From the NCBI RefSeq assembly GCF_000418325.1, contig NC_021658.1:744001-808000 (forward strand): a DNA stretch of 64,000 nucleotides. Direction: 5' to 3'. Below the pieces are notes generated by a model. It did not search any database. It had not been told where the DNA came from and worked only from the letters and a program-made list of their open reading frames with translations. The translations under genes and the position numbers were made by a program. Every line of letters starts with the position of its first letter. Positions within the stretch are counted from its first letter, which is position 1. This DNA comes from Sorangium cellulosum So0157-2 (GTDB lineage: Bacteria > Myxococcota_A > Polyangia > Polyangiales > Polyangiaceae). This document shows positions 11,071-20,806 of this stretch, one piece after another.

Positions 11071-13503
11071 TTGAATCCTCGCCATCGCGGACGCCGGGGC
11101 GATCGCATCGTCGCCGGCTCAACCGAAAGTTCTCTTTCAGGTGTTCAGGTCCCGCCGTCGCGATCCGCCGCTGTAGCGCTCACGGCGCTCGCAGCGCTGG
11201 GGGTCTCCGCCTGTGCCGCTTCGCGTCAACCGCCGGCGTGCACGCGCCCGGACCTCAGCGGGTGCGCCATCGAGGAGGTCTCGTTCGACGGCGACGAGGT
11301 GATCAGCGGCGACGAGCTCGCCGATCGGATCGCGACGGCGGAGAGCTCGCATCTGCTCGGCGGCGCGCTCGAGCCCGTGCCGATCCTGAGCATCTGGGAC
11401 GCGCTCACGGTCGAGTACGAGCGGTTCGACCGGTTCGTCCTCGAGCGGGACATGGCCCGTATCGAGCGGTACTACCGGGCGCGCGGGTTCTACAACGCGC
11501 GGGCGCGCGCGGCGCGGGTGCAGCGGAGCGGCGGCCCCGGCAAGGAGGGGCGCGTGCGGGTGCGCATCGTCGTCTCCGAGGGGCAGCCGGTGAAGATCGC
11601 CTCCGTGGATCTACAGTGGCGGGACTGGACCCTGGAGAAGGGCAAGGACGTCGTCCGGCCGGTGACCGACGCGAAGGCCCGGCTCCGGGTCGGCGAGCGC
11701 CTGGACGAGGAGCAGTACGAGGAGCTGAAGAAGGCGCTGCTCCGGGTGCTCACCGATCGCGGCTTTGCCTACGCGACGGTCGAGGGGCACGTCGACGTCG
11801 ACCTCGTGAAGAACGAGGCGCGGGTCCGCTACACGATCGAGCTCGGCCCCGAGTGCACGTTCGGCAAGGTGAAGCTGGAGGGGCTCGGCGAGCTGCCGGA
11901 GGGGCCGGTCAGGACGGCGATCGGCATCGAGGAGGGCGAGCGCTTCTCGACCGCGGCGCTCGCGGAGGCGGAGCAGGCGCTGGCCGATTTCGGCGTGTTC
12001 GGCGCCGTCGCCGTGAAGCCCGAGCTCGCGCCGCCCGGGCAGCCGAGGAGCCCGGTCGTCCCCGTGACGTTCTCCGTGGAGCCGGCCGCGCTGCGCGCCG
12101 TGAAGCTCGGCGGCGGCGCCGAGGTCGGCTCGCGCGTCGAGGCGCACCTCGTCGCCGGGTGGGAGGATCGCAACTTCCTCGGCGGCCTGCGCCGCTTCAA
12201 CATCGAGGCCCGGCCTGGGCTGGTCTTCTATCCGGTCGAGTTCTCGACCCTGCTCGGCGAGGATCTCGGGGACACCTTCCGCCTCCTGCCGGAGATCCAG
12301 CTGCGGTCCGAGCTCCGCCAGCCGGGGGCGTTCGAGCGGCGCACGGCCGCGGTGCTGCGCGGCTCGTTCAAGCTCTATTGCCCACGGACCGGTGAGTTCT
12401 GCACCAAGCCCGATACGGCAGAGAAACCGGAAGAAGGGGAGCCAGGAAGTGCAGAAAACCCTCCTCAGGAGCCGCCGGAACACGCGATCGTCGGCTACCG
12501 CGAGTACGTCGGTTCCATCGGCCTGGAGCGGCCGTTCCTGAAATCGGACCTGAACGCGGCCCTCCTCTACAACGTTCAGCTCAACAGCCCGTTCTCCTAC
12601 AACGACGTGCCGCTGCCGCTGGGGTTCCAGTCCATCTTCATCCCTTATTTGCAAGCGCTCGTGTCCTACGACCGCCGCCTGAACCGGGCGGGCAAGCCGG
12701 ACCGGCTGACCCCTCACCATGGCTACTACGTCTCGCTGGACGCGCAGCTCGCCGGGTACTTGCGATTCGACACCGCGCTGGCGAACGCCATCGTCGGGCA
12801 CGAGGTCCGCGCCGCGCGCGACCTCCGCCTCCAGCCCGAGTTTCGCGCCTACCTCCCCGTCTCGAGGAAATGGACCCTCGGCTTTCGCATGACGACCGGG
12901 TGGCTGTTCCCGAGCGGCTACGGCGACTCGTCGTCGGCGGATCTGACCCGGTGCGACACCCTCGCGGAGGGCGATCCATCCCGGGCGGGCTGCCGGGCGG
13001 ACGTGGGGGCCGACGTCCAGCTCATGCAGTTCCGCGGGTTCTTCAGCGGCGGCGCGACGAGCAACCGCGGCTACGGGTTCAACGAGGTCGGTCCCCACGC
13101 CCGCGTGCCGAGCCTGACCGGCCAGCGGGATGCCCAGGGCGATGAGGCCCCGCTGGTCCCCATCGGCGGCCGGTTGCTCTGGGAGGCGAGCCTGGAGCTC
13201 CGGATACCGCTCGGCGAGAGCTTCGGCACCGTGATCTTCGCCGACGCGGGCGACGTCACCCGGGAGCTCAGCCTGTTCCGCTCGGGGGCGCAGCGGCCGC
13301 ACCTCTCGGCCGGCGTCGGGCTGCGCTACACCACGCCGGTCGGCCCGCTGCGCTTCGACGTCGGCTACCGCGTCCCGTGCATGCAGGTGTTCGGCAAGTG
13401 CACGCCCGGGGAGGATGGCTGGCCCCTGGACGAGCGGACCCCGGACGCGCTGTTCGGCGTGCTGCCCATCGCCGTGAACCTGGCGATCGGCGAGGCGTTC
13501 TGA
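11071..13503 (+). CDS. Omp85-family outer-membrane protein (BamA/TamA-like), lipidated
   Basis: The protein has about 810 residues. The N-terminus carries a lipobox (ALGVSAC, Cys 48), which is unusual for an Omp85 protein. Several POTRA-like repeats follow (about 55-340, for example RYYRARGFYNARARA and ALADFGVFGAVAV). A C-terminal beta-barrel (about 350-810) ends in Phe, as the barrel signal requires. The family inserts or translocates outer-membrane proteins. Only a TTG start at 11071 is available in frame; no good ribosome binding site is seen, so the start is uncertain. It is transcribed away from the Rieske gene. A second Omp85 protein lies at 49198-50805. Confidence 0.85.
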   Translation: MNPRHRGRRGDRIVAGSTESSLSGVQVPPSRSAAVALTALAALGVSACAASRQPPACTRPDLSGCAIEEVSFDGDEVISGDELADRIATAESSHLLGGALEPVPILSIWDALTVEYERFDRFVLERDMARIERYYRARGFYNARARAARVQRSGGPGKEGRVRVRIVVSEGQPVKIASVDLQWRDWTLEKGKDVVRPVTDAKARLRVGERLDEEQYEELKKALLRVLTDRGFAYATVEGHVDVDLVKNEARVRYTIELGPECTFGKVKLEGLGELPEGPVRTAIGIEEGERFSTAALAEAEQALADFGVFGAVAVKPELAPPGQPRSPVVPVTFSVEPAALRAVKLGGGAEVGSRVEAHLVAGWEDRNFLGGLRRFNIEARPGLVFYPVEFSTLLGEDLGDTFRLLPEIQLRSELRQPGAFERRTAAVLRGSFKLYCPRTGEFCTKPDTAEKPEEGEPGSAENPPQEPPEHAIVGYREYVGSIGLERPFLKSDLNAALLYNVQLNSPFSYNDVPLPLGFQSIFIPYLQALVSYDRRLNRAGKPDRLTPHHGYYVSLDAQLAGYLRFDTALANAIVGHEVRAARDLRLQPEFRAYLPVSRKWTLGFRMTTGWLFPSGYGDSSSADLTRCDTLAEGDPSRAGCRADVGADVQLMQFRGFFSGGATSNRGYGFNEVGPHARVPSLTGQRDAQGDEAPLVPIGGRLLWEASLELRIPLGESFGTVIFADAGDVTRELSLFRSGAQRPHLSAGVGLRYTTPVGPLRFDVGYRVPCMQVFGKCTPGEDGWPLDERTPDALFGVLPIAVNLAIGEAF

Positions 13504-13584
13504 GGGGATGCCGAGGTGGAGCGAGCCGCCGGGCGGCGGCGCGGCCCGCGGCCGTCGCCCCTCGACGCGGCCGCGCAGGCGGGC

Positions 13585-13956
13585 TCAGCCCTCTTCTTCC
13601 TCGACGTTCCAGGCGGACAGCGCGGTCATTCCGATGGCGACGGCGCAGCCGCCGCACAGGGCAGGCTCCTCGAGCCGGAGCTCATCGCCGCGCGACCACA
13701 CGTAGAGGCCGCGCCCGGCGGGCTCGCCCTCGATGGCCGCGTCGCACACATCGCAGCGGAGCTCGGTCGCGCCCGAGGCTGCTTGACGCGCGCGCAGCGC
13801 GCTGTCGGCGATCGCGTCGACCGAGATGCAGATCGGGTGAGTCAATGTCCCCCTCAGCCGGTGCTCCGCATTCGCGGCTCCCTCCAGCGTAGGGCGGGGG
13901 TCCAGGTTCGCGGTCCCCTTCAGAGCGCCTTCAATCACATCCACCTCCGGCGGCAC
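13585..13956 (-). CDS. Small protein with a zinc-ribbon-like Cys pattern
   Basis: A 123-codon frame with typical GC-rich codon use. Residues 60-105 hold CDVC and, about 30 residues later, CGGC, a spacing that suits a zinc ribbon. The start is uncertain: GTG 13956 is used, and an in-frame GTG lies four codons later. The gene is convergent with the upstream Omp85 gene. Function is not recognised. Confidence 0.6.
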   Translation of the reverse strand: MPPEVDVIEGALKGTANLDPRPTLEGAANAEHRLRGTLTHPICISVDAIADSALRARQAASGATELRCDVCDAAIEGEPAGRGLYVWSRGDELRLEEPALCGGCAVAIGMTALSAWNVEEEEG

Positions 13957-14118
13957 GGCCGAATCTAGCTCAGGCCGAGACGGGACGCACGAGAAGGCTG
14001 CGCCTGATCCTCGTCAGGCTTGCTCCAGGGCGCAAATGTAGGCGAACACGCGGGATCGTACGCCGTGGTCTCACGGCGCATCGGTCCCGCGTGCGTTCGC
14101 AACGGAAATCTAGGGGAG

Positions 14119-16500
14119 CTAGGCGGTGGCGGCCGTCTCGGAGCCGGCGGCCTCCTGGGCGGCGCGGTCGCTGGCCGGGCGGTCGAGGGCGCAGCTCTCT
14201 TCGAGCAGCTCGACAACGTCGAGCTGGCGGATCGAGTCCTCCTTGGACTGATCCTTGAGCCCGTCGGTGATCATCGTCTGGCAGAACGGGCAGGCGGTCG
14301 CGATCGTCTTCGCCTCGGTCTGGAGCAGCTGCAGCGTCCGCTTGACGTTCACGCGGTCCTTGTTCTGCTCCTCCATCCACATCTGCGCGCCGCCGGCGCC
14401 GCAGCAGAGCCCCTTCTGCCGGTTCCACCCCTCGGCCTCGACGAGCTGCACGCCGGGGATGCGCTTCAGGATGTCGCGCGGCTGCTCGTACACGTCGTTG
14501 TAGCGGCCGAGGTAGCAGGAGTCGTGGAAGACCACCTTCCCCTCGACCGGCTTCTTGGGGACGAGCTTCTTCTCGGCGACCAGGCCGAGCAGGAAGTCCG
14601 TGTGGTGCACGACCTCGAACTTCGCGCCGAAGTCCGGGTACTCGTTGGCGAGCGTGTTGAAGCAGTGGGGGCAGGTCGTGACGATCTTCCGGATGCCGCC
14701 CTGCTCCTTGTAGCCGTTCAGGGTCGCGGCGTTCTGCTCGGCCAGCATCGCGAAGAGGTACTCGTTGCCCGCGCGGCGCGCCGGATCGCCGGTGCAGGTC
14801 TCCTCCTGGCCGAGGATCGCGAAGTCGACGCCGGCCGCCTTCAGGAGCCGCGCGGTCGCGCGCGCGATCTTCTTCGCGCGGTCGTCGTAGCTCGCCGCGC
14901 AGCCGACCCAGTAGAGCACCGGCGCCTGCGGCTTGTCGGCCATCGTCGGGATCTCGAGCCCCTCGGCCCAGTTCGCGCGATCGAGGCGCGCGAGGTTCCA
15001 CGGGTTGCCGTTGACCTCGATCGCGTTGAACGGATTGCCGAGCTCGGCCGGGAACTCGCCCTTCACCATGACGAGGTGGCGGCGCATCGAGACGATCTTG
15101 TCGACGTAGCTGATCATCACCGGGCACTGCTCCTCGCAGGCCCGGCACGTGGTGCAGGCCCAGAGCACGTCCGGGTGGACGACGTTCGCCACGAGGTCGA
15201 CCGGCTTGTACCCCGCCTCCGGGGTCGGGACCGGGTTCTCCGGCGCCGCCTGCTCCGCGTGGCCGGCGCCCTCCTGCGCCTCCGCGCCCTGGCCGTCCTG
15301 CGCCGCCGCCCCGTCGCCGGCGTGGCCGTTCGCCTGCGCCGCGTGGCCGTCGCTCTCGCCCCGCGGGCCCCCGGGCCGGTTGAGGAACTCGACGTCGCGG
15401 CCGTACAGGTGGTCGCGCAGGTCGAGCGTGAGCTGCTTGGGGCTCAGGATCTTGCCCGTCTTGTGGGCCGGACAGTTGTCGCTGCAGCGGCCGCACTCGG
15501 TGCACGTGTAGAAGTCGAGGATCGCCTTCCAGGTGAAGTCCTCGATGCGCCCGATGCCGACCGGCTCGGCCTTCTCGGGCTCCTCGGCGGCCTTCATGAC
15601 CATCTCGCCGATCGCCTCGGCGCTGCCCGCGACGAGCGGCAGCCGGCCGCGCGGGTCGAGGTTGCGCGCGAAGACGTTCGGGATCGACGTGATGATGTGG
15701 AAGTGCTTCGAGTGCGGGAGCAGATTCAGGAACACGAGCACCAGCGTGACGTGCGTCCAGAACCCGACGTGCGCGAGGACGACGAGGGCCCCCGGGCTCG
15801 CGCCGCTGAGCAGCACGGCGAACAGCGAGCCCGCCGGGGCGGGGAACAGGTGCCAGCGGATCGCCGCCGGGTCCGCGGGGACGCCCGCGAACGGGGCGGT
15901 CACGGTGGCGACGCGCTCGCAGAGCGCCGCGTCGCCGGAGGCGCACGCCGCGGTCGACCAGCGGTGGTGCAGCACCAGCGAGGCGCCGTCATAGAGCATG
16001 TCGCTCACCATCATCGTGAGGATGATGCCGAGGATGAGCAGCCCCTCGCCGGACAGGGTCATGCGCCGCTCGCGCTTGACCGCCCGGTAGTAGATGAACA
16101 CGAGCGCGCCGGCGACGACCAGCGAGGCCATGACGTCCTTCACGAACTCGTAGATGCCGCCGAGCGGCACCGCGCCGATGCCCGGCAGCCGCACCGGGTC
16201 GTGCCCCAGGATCCACAGGTCGAACGCCGGGTCGAAGCCGCGCCCCCACAGGATCAGCGTGCGGAGCAGGAGAACCAGGAATCCGAAGAAGATGAGCTTA
16301 TGCGCCAGCCCGGCGAGCGGGTAGTAACCCATCTTCCGCTGGCGGAAGGCGTACTCCCAGGTGCCTTTGAGGCGCTCGGCGAGCCGGTCGAGCCGGTTTT
16401 CCCCGCGCCCGACCTTGAGGAGCTGCCAACGCCGGTTGGCGCTCCACGCGAAGGCGGCGAAGAGGCCGACGAGCAATGTGAGCATCCAAATGGGATTCAT
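14119..16500 (-). CDS. Membrane Fe-S oxidoreductase with CCG domains (HdrD/GlpC-like)
   Basis: The 793-residue protein has an N-terminal membrane part (about 1-270) with several helices, like a NarI-type cytochrome b module. It then has two 4Fe-4S motifs, CTECGRCSDNCP (333-344) and CTTCRACEEQCP (449-460), and two Cys-rich CCG domains in the C-terminal third (TTCPHCFNT; HDSCYLG, LCCGAGG, TACPFCQTM). This layout occurs in electron-transfer proteins that link soluble donors such as ETF to membrane quinone. A 45-residue Ala/Gly/Gln-rich insert (about 380-425) separates the two ferredoxin motifs. The gene stands alone; no etf genes are adjacent. Confidence 0.9.
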   Translation of the reverse strand: MNPIWMLTLLVGLFAAFAWSANRRWQLLKVGRGENRLDRLAERLKGTWEYAFRQRKMGYYPLAGLAHKLIFFGFLVLLLRTLILWGRGFDPAFDLWILGHDPVRLPGIGAVPLGGIYEFVKDVMASLVVAGALVFIYYRAVKRERRMTLSGEGLLILGIILTMMVSDMLYDGASLVLHHRWSTAACASGDAALCERVATVTAPFAGVPADPAAIRWHLFPAPAGSLFAVLLSGASPGALVVLAHVGFWTHVTLVLVFLNLLPHSKHFHIITSIPNVFARNLDPRGRLPLVAGSAEAIGEMVMKAAEEPEKAEPVGIGRIEDFTWKAILDFYTCTECGRCSDNCPAHKTGKILSPKQLTLDLRDHLYGRDVEFLNRPGGPRGESDGHAAQANGHAGDGAAAQDGQGAEAQEGAGHAEQAAPENPVPTPEAGYKPVDLVANVVHPDVLWACTTCRACEEQCPVMISYVDKIVSMRRHLVMVKGEFPAELGNPFNAIEVNGNPWNLARLDRANWAEGLEIPTMADKPQAPVLYWVGCAASYDDRAKKIARATARLLKAAGVDFAILGQEETCTGDPARRAGNEYLFAMLAEQNAATLNGYKEQGGIRKIVTTCPHCFNTLANEYPDFGAKFEVVHHTDFLLGLVAEKKLVPKKPVEGKVVFHDSCYLGRYNDVYEQPRDILKRIPGVQLVEAEGWNRQKGLCCGAGGAQMWMEEQNKDRVNVKRTLQLLQTEAKTIATACPFCQTMITDGLKDQSKEDSIRQLDVVELLEESCALDRPASDRAAQEAAGSETAATA

Positions 16501-16683
16501 TCGCGGGACGTCTCCGGGTGCAAAATGGCCACATCTTTTAAGGTGGGGGGATGGCGGACGTCAACCGCGCGGCGGCGGTGAAGCGCGCGGATCGCTGTCG
16601 CTGGATCCCGTTCCTGCAAGGGCGGAGTCGCTGGTGCGCGCGCTCGCGGATCGCGCTCGGGCCGGAGGCGTGCCCGCCGGGGC

Positions 16684-17394
16684 TCAGAGCGTGAACTCGA
16701 CGCTCTTCTCCTCGCTCGCGGGCGAGGGAGACAGGTCGAGCGCCATGCTGTACGAGCGCTGGCCGACCCGCGCGCTCAGGCGGACGCGGACGGGCGCCGT
16801 CGCGTCGTTCAGCTTGTCGAGCCGCACGACGACGCGGTAGCGGCCCCGGGCCGGCTCGCCCTCGGTGAGGAAGACGTTCTCCACGTTTTGCTCCTGGCAC
16901 TCGCCGCTCACGCGCGGGCAGTCGCGATCCTTCATGAGGCCGCTCGCCGTCGGCTCCCCGACGCGGGCGAGCTCTCCCGCCGGATCGTAGACGTTGAGGT
17001 CGACGTCGGCCTCGGCTTCTTCCCAGGCGATCGTGAACTGGAGGATCCCGGTGTGGAGCCCGCACCCCTCGTCGATGACGCCGTTGCAGTTGTTGTCGCG
17101 CGCGTCGAAGCAGAGCTCGACCCCCGTCGGCGTGCACGCCATCTCGAGCCCGACGCCCTCGGGGACCTTGAGGTTCTTCGGCTCGAGGGGCGGCTTGGGC
17201 GGAGGCGGCGGCACCTCGATGCAGCCGGCGAGGAGCAGGGCCGCGAGCGCCGCGCCGAGCGCGCGCCTCGCCCCAGCGCGCGCCCCGCGCACGCCGGCGA
17301 GGCGCGCGCCCGGGCCGGGGGTCGCTTTCGGGATGGCGCCGCGGGCTCGGCGCTCGCGCCGCGGGGGACCGGGGCTTCGCATGGGGGGCTGCAT
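16684..17394 (-). CDS. Lipoprotein with MopE-like and DUF2135-like segments
   Basis: The product has 236 residues. A long basic, Arg-rich N-terminus leads to a lipobox (LLLAGC, about residue 58). A proline-rich linker is followed by DARDNNCNGVIDEGC, a Cys/Asp calcium-loop pattern like that of MopE-type proteins. The C-terminal domain (about 115-235, beginning FTIAWEEAEADVDLNV) resembles the DUF2135/YfaP beta-sandwich. The start codon lies one base after the trmH stop, so the two genes are probably one transcript. A start at Met5 or later is possible. The protein is probably surface-located. Confidence 0.75.
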   Translation of the reverse strand: MQPPMRSPGPPRRERRARGAIPKATPGPGARLAGVRGARAGARRALGAALAALLLAGCIEVPPPPPKPPLEPKNLKVPEGVGLEMACTPTGVELCFDARDNNCNGVIDEGCGLHTGILQFTIAWEEAEADVDLNVYDPAGELARVGEPTASGLMKDRDCPRVSGECQEQNVENVFLTEGEPARGRYRVVVRLDKLNDATAPVRVRLSARVGQRSYSMALDLSPSPASEEKSVEFTL

Positions 17395-17395
17395 G

Positions 17396-18268
17396 CTAGC
17401 CGCCTTCCGGCTCCTGCGGGGCGCTGGCGCCGCGCTCTTCCCGCGCGCCGCGCTCTTCCCGCGCGGGGCGCTCTTCCCGCGCGGGGGCCGCCGCCGGCCT
17501 CCGCGGCTTGGGGCCGCGCGGCTGCGGCGGAGGGGGCGGCGTTCCCCCGAGCGGCGGCGGCAGGCGCATGCCCCGCGCGGCCAGGATCTCCGCCGCGTGG
17601 GGGACGGTGAGCACCAGCGCGCGGGCGTAGAGGCTCGTCTGGTAGGGCTCGGGCAGATCGCCGGGCCGGCCGCTGGTCGCCTGCTCGAGCAGGATCGCCG
17701 CGGTGACGCTCACGTTGAGGCTCTCCGCGAAGCCCCGCATCGGGACGCGCACGGCGCGGGCGCAGGCGGCGGCCAGGTCGGGGCGGATCCCGTCGCGCTC
17801 GTTGCCGAGCACCAGCGCGAGGCGGGGGATGCCCGCGAGATCGCGCGGGGTCAGCTCGCCGTCCGGGCGGGTCGCGACGAGCTCGTGCCCCGAGGCGCGG
17901 AGCGCCGCGACCGCGGCCTCGGTGGTCGCGTGCGTGCGCACGTCGACCCAGCGCTCGGAGCCGCGCGAGACGGTGTTCGACACGAGGAACTGCTCGGCGC
18001 GCTCGATGATGTGCAGCCGCTGCAGGCCGAACGCGTCGCACGACCGGAGCACGGCGGCCCCGTTGTGCGGGTCGTGCGGCGCGTCCATGGCGACGGTGAC
18101 CGCGTCGAGCCGCGCCGCGATGACGCCGCGCAGCCGGGCCTTGCGCTCGTCGGTGACGAACTCCTCGAGGATGCGGGCGACGGCGGCGACGTCGAGGGAA
18201 TCGAGCGCGGCGAGCAGCCTTCGCTGCTCCTGCGCGACGAACGAGCAATTGGGGGTCGAGCGGCGCAT
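17396..18268 (-). CDS. trmH: TrmH/SpoU-family RNA 2'-O-methyltransferase
   Basis: The 290-residue protein carries the SPOUT-family motifs: a first motif around DPHNGAAVLRSCDAFG (Asn/Arg site), LVLGNERDGI (motif 2) and VPMRGFAESLNVSVTAAI (motif 3). These form the trefoil-knot S-adenosylmethionine site. The closest described role is tRNA Gm18 methylation. The tail (about 245-290) is a Pro/Arg/Glu-rich extension with repeated AREER units, probably unstructured. The gene leads directly into the downstream lipoprotein gene. Confidence 0.88.
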   Translation of the reverse strand: MRRSTPNCSFVAQEQRRLLAALDSLDVAAVARILEEFVTDERKARLRGVIAARLDAVTVAMDAPHDPHNGAAVLRSCDAFGLQRLHIIERAEQFLVSNTVSRGSERWVDVRTHATTEAAVAALRASGHELVATRPDGELTPRDLAGIPRLALVLGNERDGIRPDLAAACARAVRVPMRGFAESLNVSVTAAILLEQATSGRPGDLPEPYQTSLYARALVLTVPHAAEILAARGMRLPPPLGGTPPPPPQPRGPKPRRPAAAPAREERPAREERGAREERGASAPQEPEGG

Positions 18269-18410
18269 GGGATGGGTCGGGGGCGCCTCTATAGCGCGGC
18301 CCGCCCCCGGAGGCTGCGGCCCATCGCGGCCCGGAGGGACCGCCTCCGCCGCGGCCCCGCCTGCGCCGGCGCGGGCCGCAGCGCCTCGCCGGGGCGGGGC
18401 GGAGCGGCGG

Positions 18411-18938
18411 TCAGGGCTCGATCGCGATCGCGACCCGCTCGCCCTCGGCGTACTCGACGACGGCGCAGTCGCCGGGGGAGCCGTCTTCCCAGACCAGACA
18501 GACGAAGTCGGCCTCGGCGTCGAGCGCGATCATGGGGTGGTGCCACACGCCGGGGCGGTAGGTGATGCCCTGGGCGCCGTGGGCGATGAACGCGGCGAGC
18601 GTCGTGAGGTCGGGCCGGTCGCCGCCCAGGGCGACGACGACGAGGTAGCGCCGCGCGTTCATCGGCACGAACGCCTGCGTCGAGCCGGGGTGCTTCTCGA
18701 GCAGCGCGAGCGGCAGCGGAAAGCTCGATCGCGGAGCGCAGCGGAAGACCGAGACGTTCAGCGCCGCGTGCCCGGGGCGGAGGTTCTCGATCGCGGCGAG
18801 GTGATCGAAGCGGCGGGCGGTCCCCTGGTTGGCCGGCCTGCCGGGCTGGCCGTGCGGCGAGGCCATGAGGATGTCGCCGTACGGCGCATAGGCTGCAGGG
18901 CTGAGCGAATGGGCTGCGATGCGTGGGCGGTGGCTCAT
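18411..18938 (-). CDS. allA: Ureidoglycolate lyase
   Basis: The 175-residue product matches AllA in length and motifs: an N-terminal LSPAAYAPYGDIL, then NVSVFRC, LEKHPGSTQAFVPM, and GVWHHPMIAL with its paired His near the metal or active site. The enzyme splits ureidoglycolate to glyoxylate and urea in purine/allantoin breakdown. ATG 18938 gives the family N-terminus; the frame stays open upstream but reads as non-coding. No other purine catabolism gene is near. Confidence 0.88.
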   Translation of the reverse strand: MSHRPRIAAHSLSPAAYAPYGDILMASPHGQPGRPANQGTARRFDHLAAIENLRPGHAALNVSVFRCAPRSSFPLPLALLEKHPGSTQAFVPMNARRYLVVVALGGDRPDLTTLAAFIAHGAQGITYRPGVWHHPMIALDAEADFVCLVWEDGSPGDCAVVEYAEGERVAIAIEP

Positions 18939-19143
18939 CGGAACGGGCGGCTGTGGCGGTGCGCCACGCGTGTGGCCCTCCTGCGGCGAGCGCCCGGGCC
19001 GCGGGCGCGATCGCGCAGGCGAAGGGTACCACGCCGCCGGGGCGGCCGGCGGGACGCCCCGCGACCGCCACGAGGCCGAGGTTTTGCATGACACGGCGCG
19101 ACGCCTTACCCGTCGGGTAACGCGAGCGACCCTGGAGTCAGTC

Positions 19144-19770
19144 ATGCGGATTGTTCACAAATCGACATTTCGGAAGCGCCTCGCGATGTTTTCCATTTTC
19201 TTGGCGGTGCTCGCCCTCATGACGTCTGTCGTCGGCTGCCAGCGCTACGACGTGCTCGTCGAGAAGGATCAGATCGCGGCCCAGAAGTGGTCGGATCTCG
19301 AGGCGAACCTCCAGCGGCGTTACGATCTCGTCCCGAACCTCGTGGCGGTGGTGAAGGCGTCGGCCAAGCACGAAGAGCAGACGCTCGCGAGCGTCGCCGA
19401 GGCGCGCGCCCGCGCCACCAGCGTCCAGCTGAAGGCCGAGGACCTGACCGACCCCGAGAAGGTGCAAGCCTTCCAGAAGGCGCAGGAGCAGCTCAGCGGC
19501 TCGCTCTCGCGGCTCCTCGTGGTGCAGGAGCAGTACCCCGATCTCAAGGCCAACCAGAGCTTCCACAGCCTGCAGGTCCAGCTGGAGGGCATCGAGAACC
19601 GCATCCTGCGAGCGCGCGAGGAGTACAACCAGGCGGCGCGCGAGTACAACGCGGAGCTCCTGAAGATCCGGGGCCAGGTGGTGAACAAGGCGACGGGCCA
19701 GCCGTTCAAGCCGCGCGTGTACTTCACCGCCTCCCCCGAGGTCCAGTCGGCGCCCAAGGTCGCGCTCTGA
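19144..19770 (+). CDS. lemA: LemA family protein
   Basis: The product has 208 residues. A hydrophobic N-terminal segment ends in VVGC, a possible lipobox. A long helical LemA domain follows, with family motifs WSDLEANLQRRYDLVPNLV and AREEYNQAAREYNAE. ATG 19144 has GGAG upstream. It lies 16 bases before a TPM-domain gene, and the LemA-TPM pairing is common in bacteria. LemA proteins are small membrane-anchored helical proteins whose biochemical role is still unclear. Confidence 0.9.
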   Translation: MRIVHKSTFRKRLAMFSIFLAVLALMTSVVGCQRYDVLVEKDQIAAQKWSDLEANLQRRYDLVPNLVAVVKASAKHEEQTLASVAEARARATSVQLKAEDLTDPEKVQAFQKAQEQLSGSLSRLLVVQEQYPDLKANQSFHSLQVQLEGIENRILRAREEYNQAAREYNAELLKIRGQVVNKATGQPFKPRVYFTASPEVQSAPKVAL

Positions 19771-19786
19771 GAGGAGGGAGGCGGCG

Positions 19787-20569
19787 ATGCGCCAGGCAGT
19801 CTCGGGCGGAGCGCGGCTGCGGGCCGTGGCGAGGGCGGTCGCCGTCGCGATCGCGCTGGTCTGCGCGCTCGTCGCTCGGCCCGCCCTCGCCGAGTTCACG
19901 CCGCCGAAGCTCACGGGGCACGTCGTCGACACCGCCGGGCGGCTCGGCCCGTCCGACCTCCTCTACCTCGACCAGAAGCTCGATCGCCTCCGGCGCCAGA
20001 CCGGCTTCGAGATCGTCGCCTTCGTGGCGGGGTCGCTCGAGGGCGAGACGATCGAGGACGTCGCGTACGAGGCCTTCAACGCGTGGCAGCTCGGCCAGCG
20101 GGGGGCCGACAACGGCGTCCTCCTGGTGATCGCCCCGTCCGAGCGGCGCGTCCGCATCGAGACGGGCAAGGGCGTGGGCGGGGCGCTCACGGATCTCCAG
20201 TCGAACGACATCATCCGGCAGACGATCAACCCGCTGCTACGGCAGGATCGGTTCCGCGACGCCATCGATCAGGGGACGACCGAGATCGCCCGGGCGCTCA
20301 TCGCCGGGACGCCCGAGGAGGAGCGGCGCCCGGCGCCCGGGCCGGCGCCCACCCCGGTCTCGCCCATCAAGGTCGGCGTCACCCTCGTCGCCATCGTGGC
20401 GGCGCTGCTGCTCGCGCTCATCTCGCCGTCCTTCCGCTGGTTCCTGTGGATCGTCCTGCAAGCGCTCCTCTTCCGCGGCGGCGGCGGCGGTCGCGGCGGC
20501 GGTGGATCCGGGTTCGGCGGCGGCGGCGGCGGTCGCTCCGGCGGCGGCGGATCCAGCGACAGCTACTGA
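19787..20569 (+). CDS. TPM-domain (YgcG-like) membrane protein
   Basis: The 260-residue product has a signal peptide (cleavage near ARPALA), a TPM domain (about 45-170, with GHVVDTAGRL and ADNGVLLVIAPSERRVRIETG), a Pro-rich linker, two membrane segments (about 188-210) and a Gly-rich tail with Ser/Tyr at the end. This order is typical of YgcG proteins that follow LemA. AGGAGGGAGG precedes the ATG. TPM domains have been linked to membrane protein quality control; the exact role here is not evident. Confidence 0.9.
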   Translation: MRQAVSGGARLRAVARAVAVAIALVCALVARPALAEFTPPKLTGHVVDTAGRLGPSDLLYLDQKLDRLRRQTGFEIVAFVAGSLEGETIEDVAYEAFNAWQLGQRGADNGVLLVIAPSERRVRIETGKGVGGALTDLQSNDIIRQTINPLLRQDRFRDAIDQGTTEIARALIAGTPEEERRPAPGPAPTPVSPIKVGVTLVAIVAALLLALISPSFRWFLWIVLQALLFRGGGGGRGGGGSGFGGGGGGRSGGGGSSDSY

Positions 20570-20806
20570 GCCGCTGCAGCGCGCCAGCGCCATGCTGCGC
20601 CGCGCCAGCTCGCTTGCGCCGCGCCAGCACACCGTCGGGAAGCGGATCGGGTCGCTCGTCCATCGCGACGTCGGCCCGCGGCGCTGCGCTGCGCCGGCCG
20701 TGACCCGGCGGGCAGCCGCGACCTCGTCGCCGCCCGGCGCGGACGAGGGGTCGAGCGCGCGCGATCTCGGAGCGGCGCCGCGACCGGGCGAAGCTACGCT
20801 CTCCTG

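Noticed and set aside
14020..16581. Very long open frame antisense to the Fe-S oxidoreductase
   Set aside because: Same artefact: the protein composition is Arg/Val/Leu/Asp-rich and lacks any family motif.
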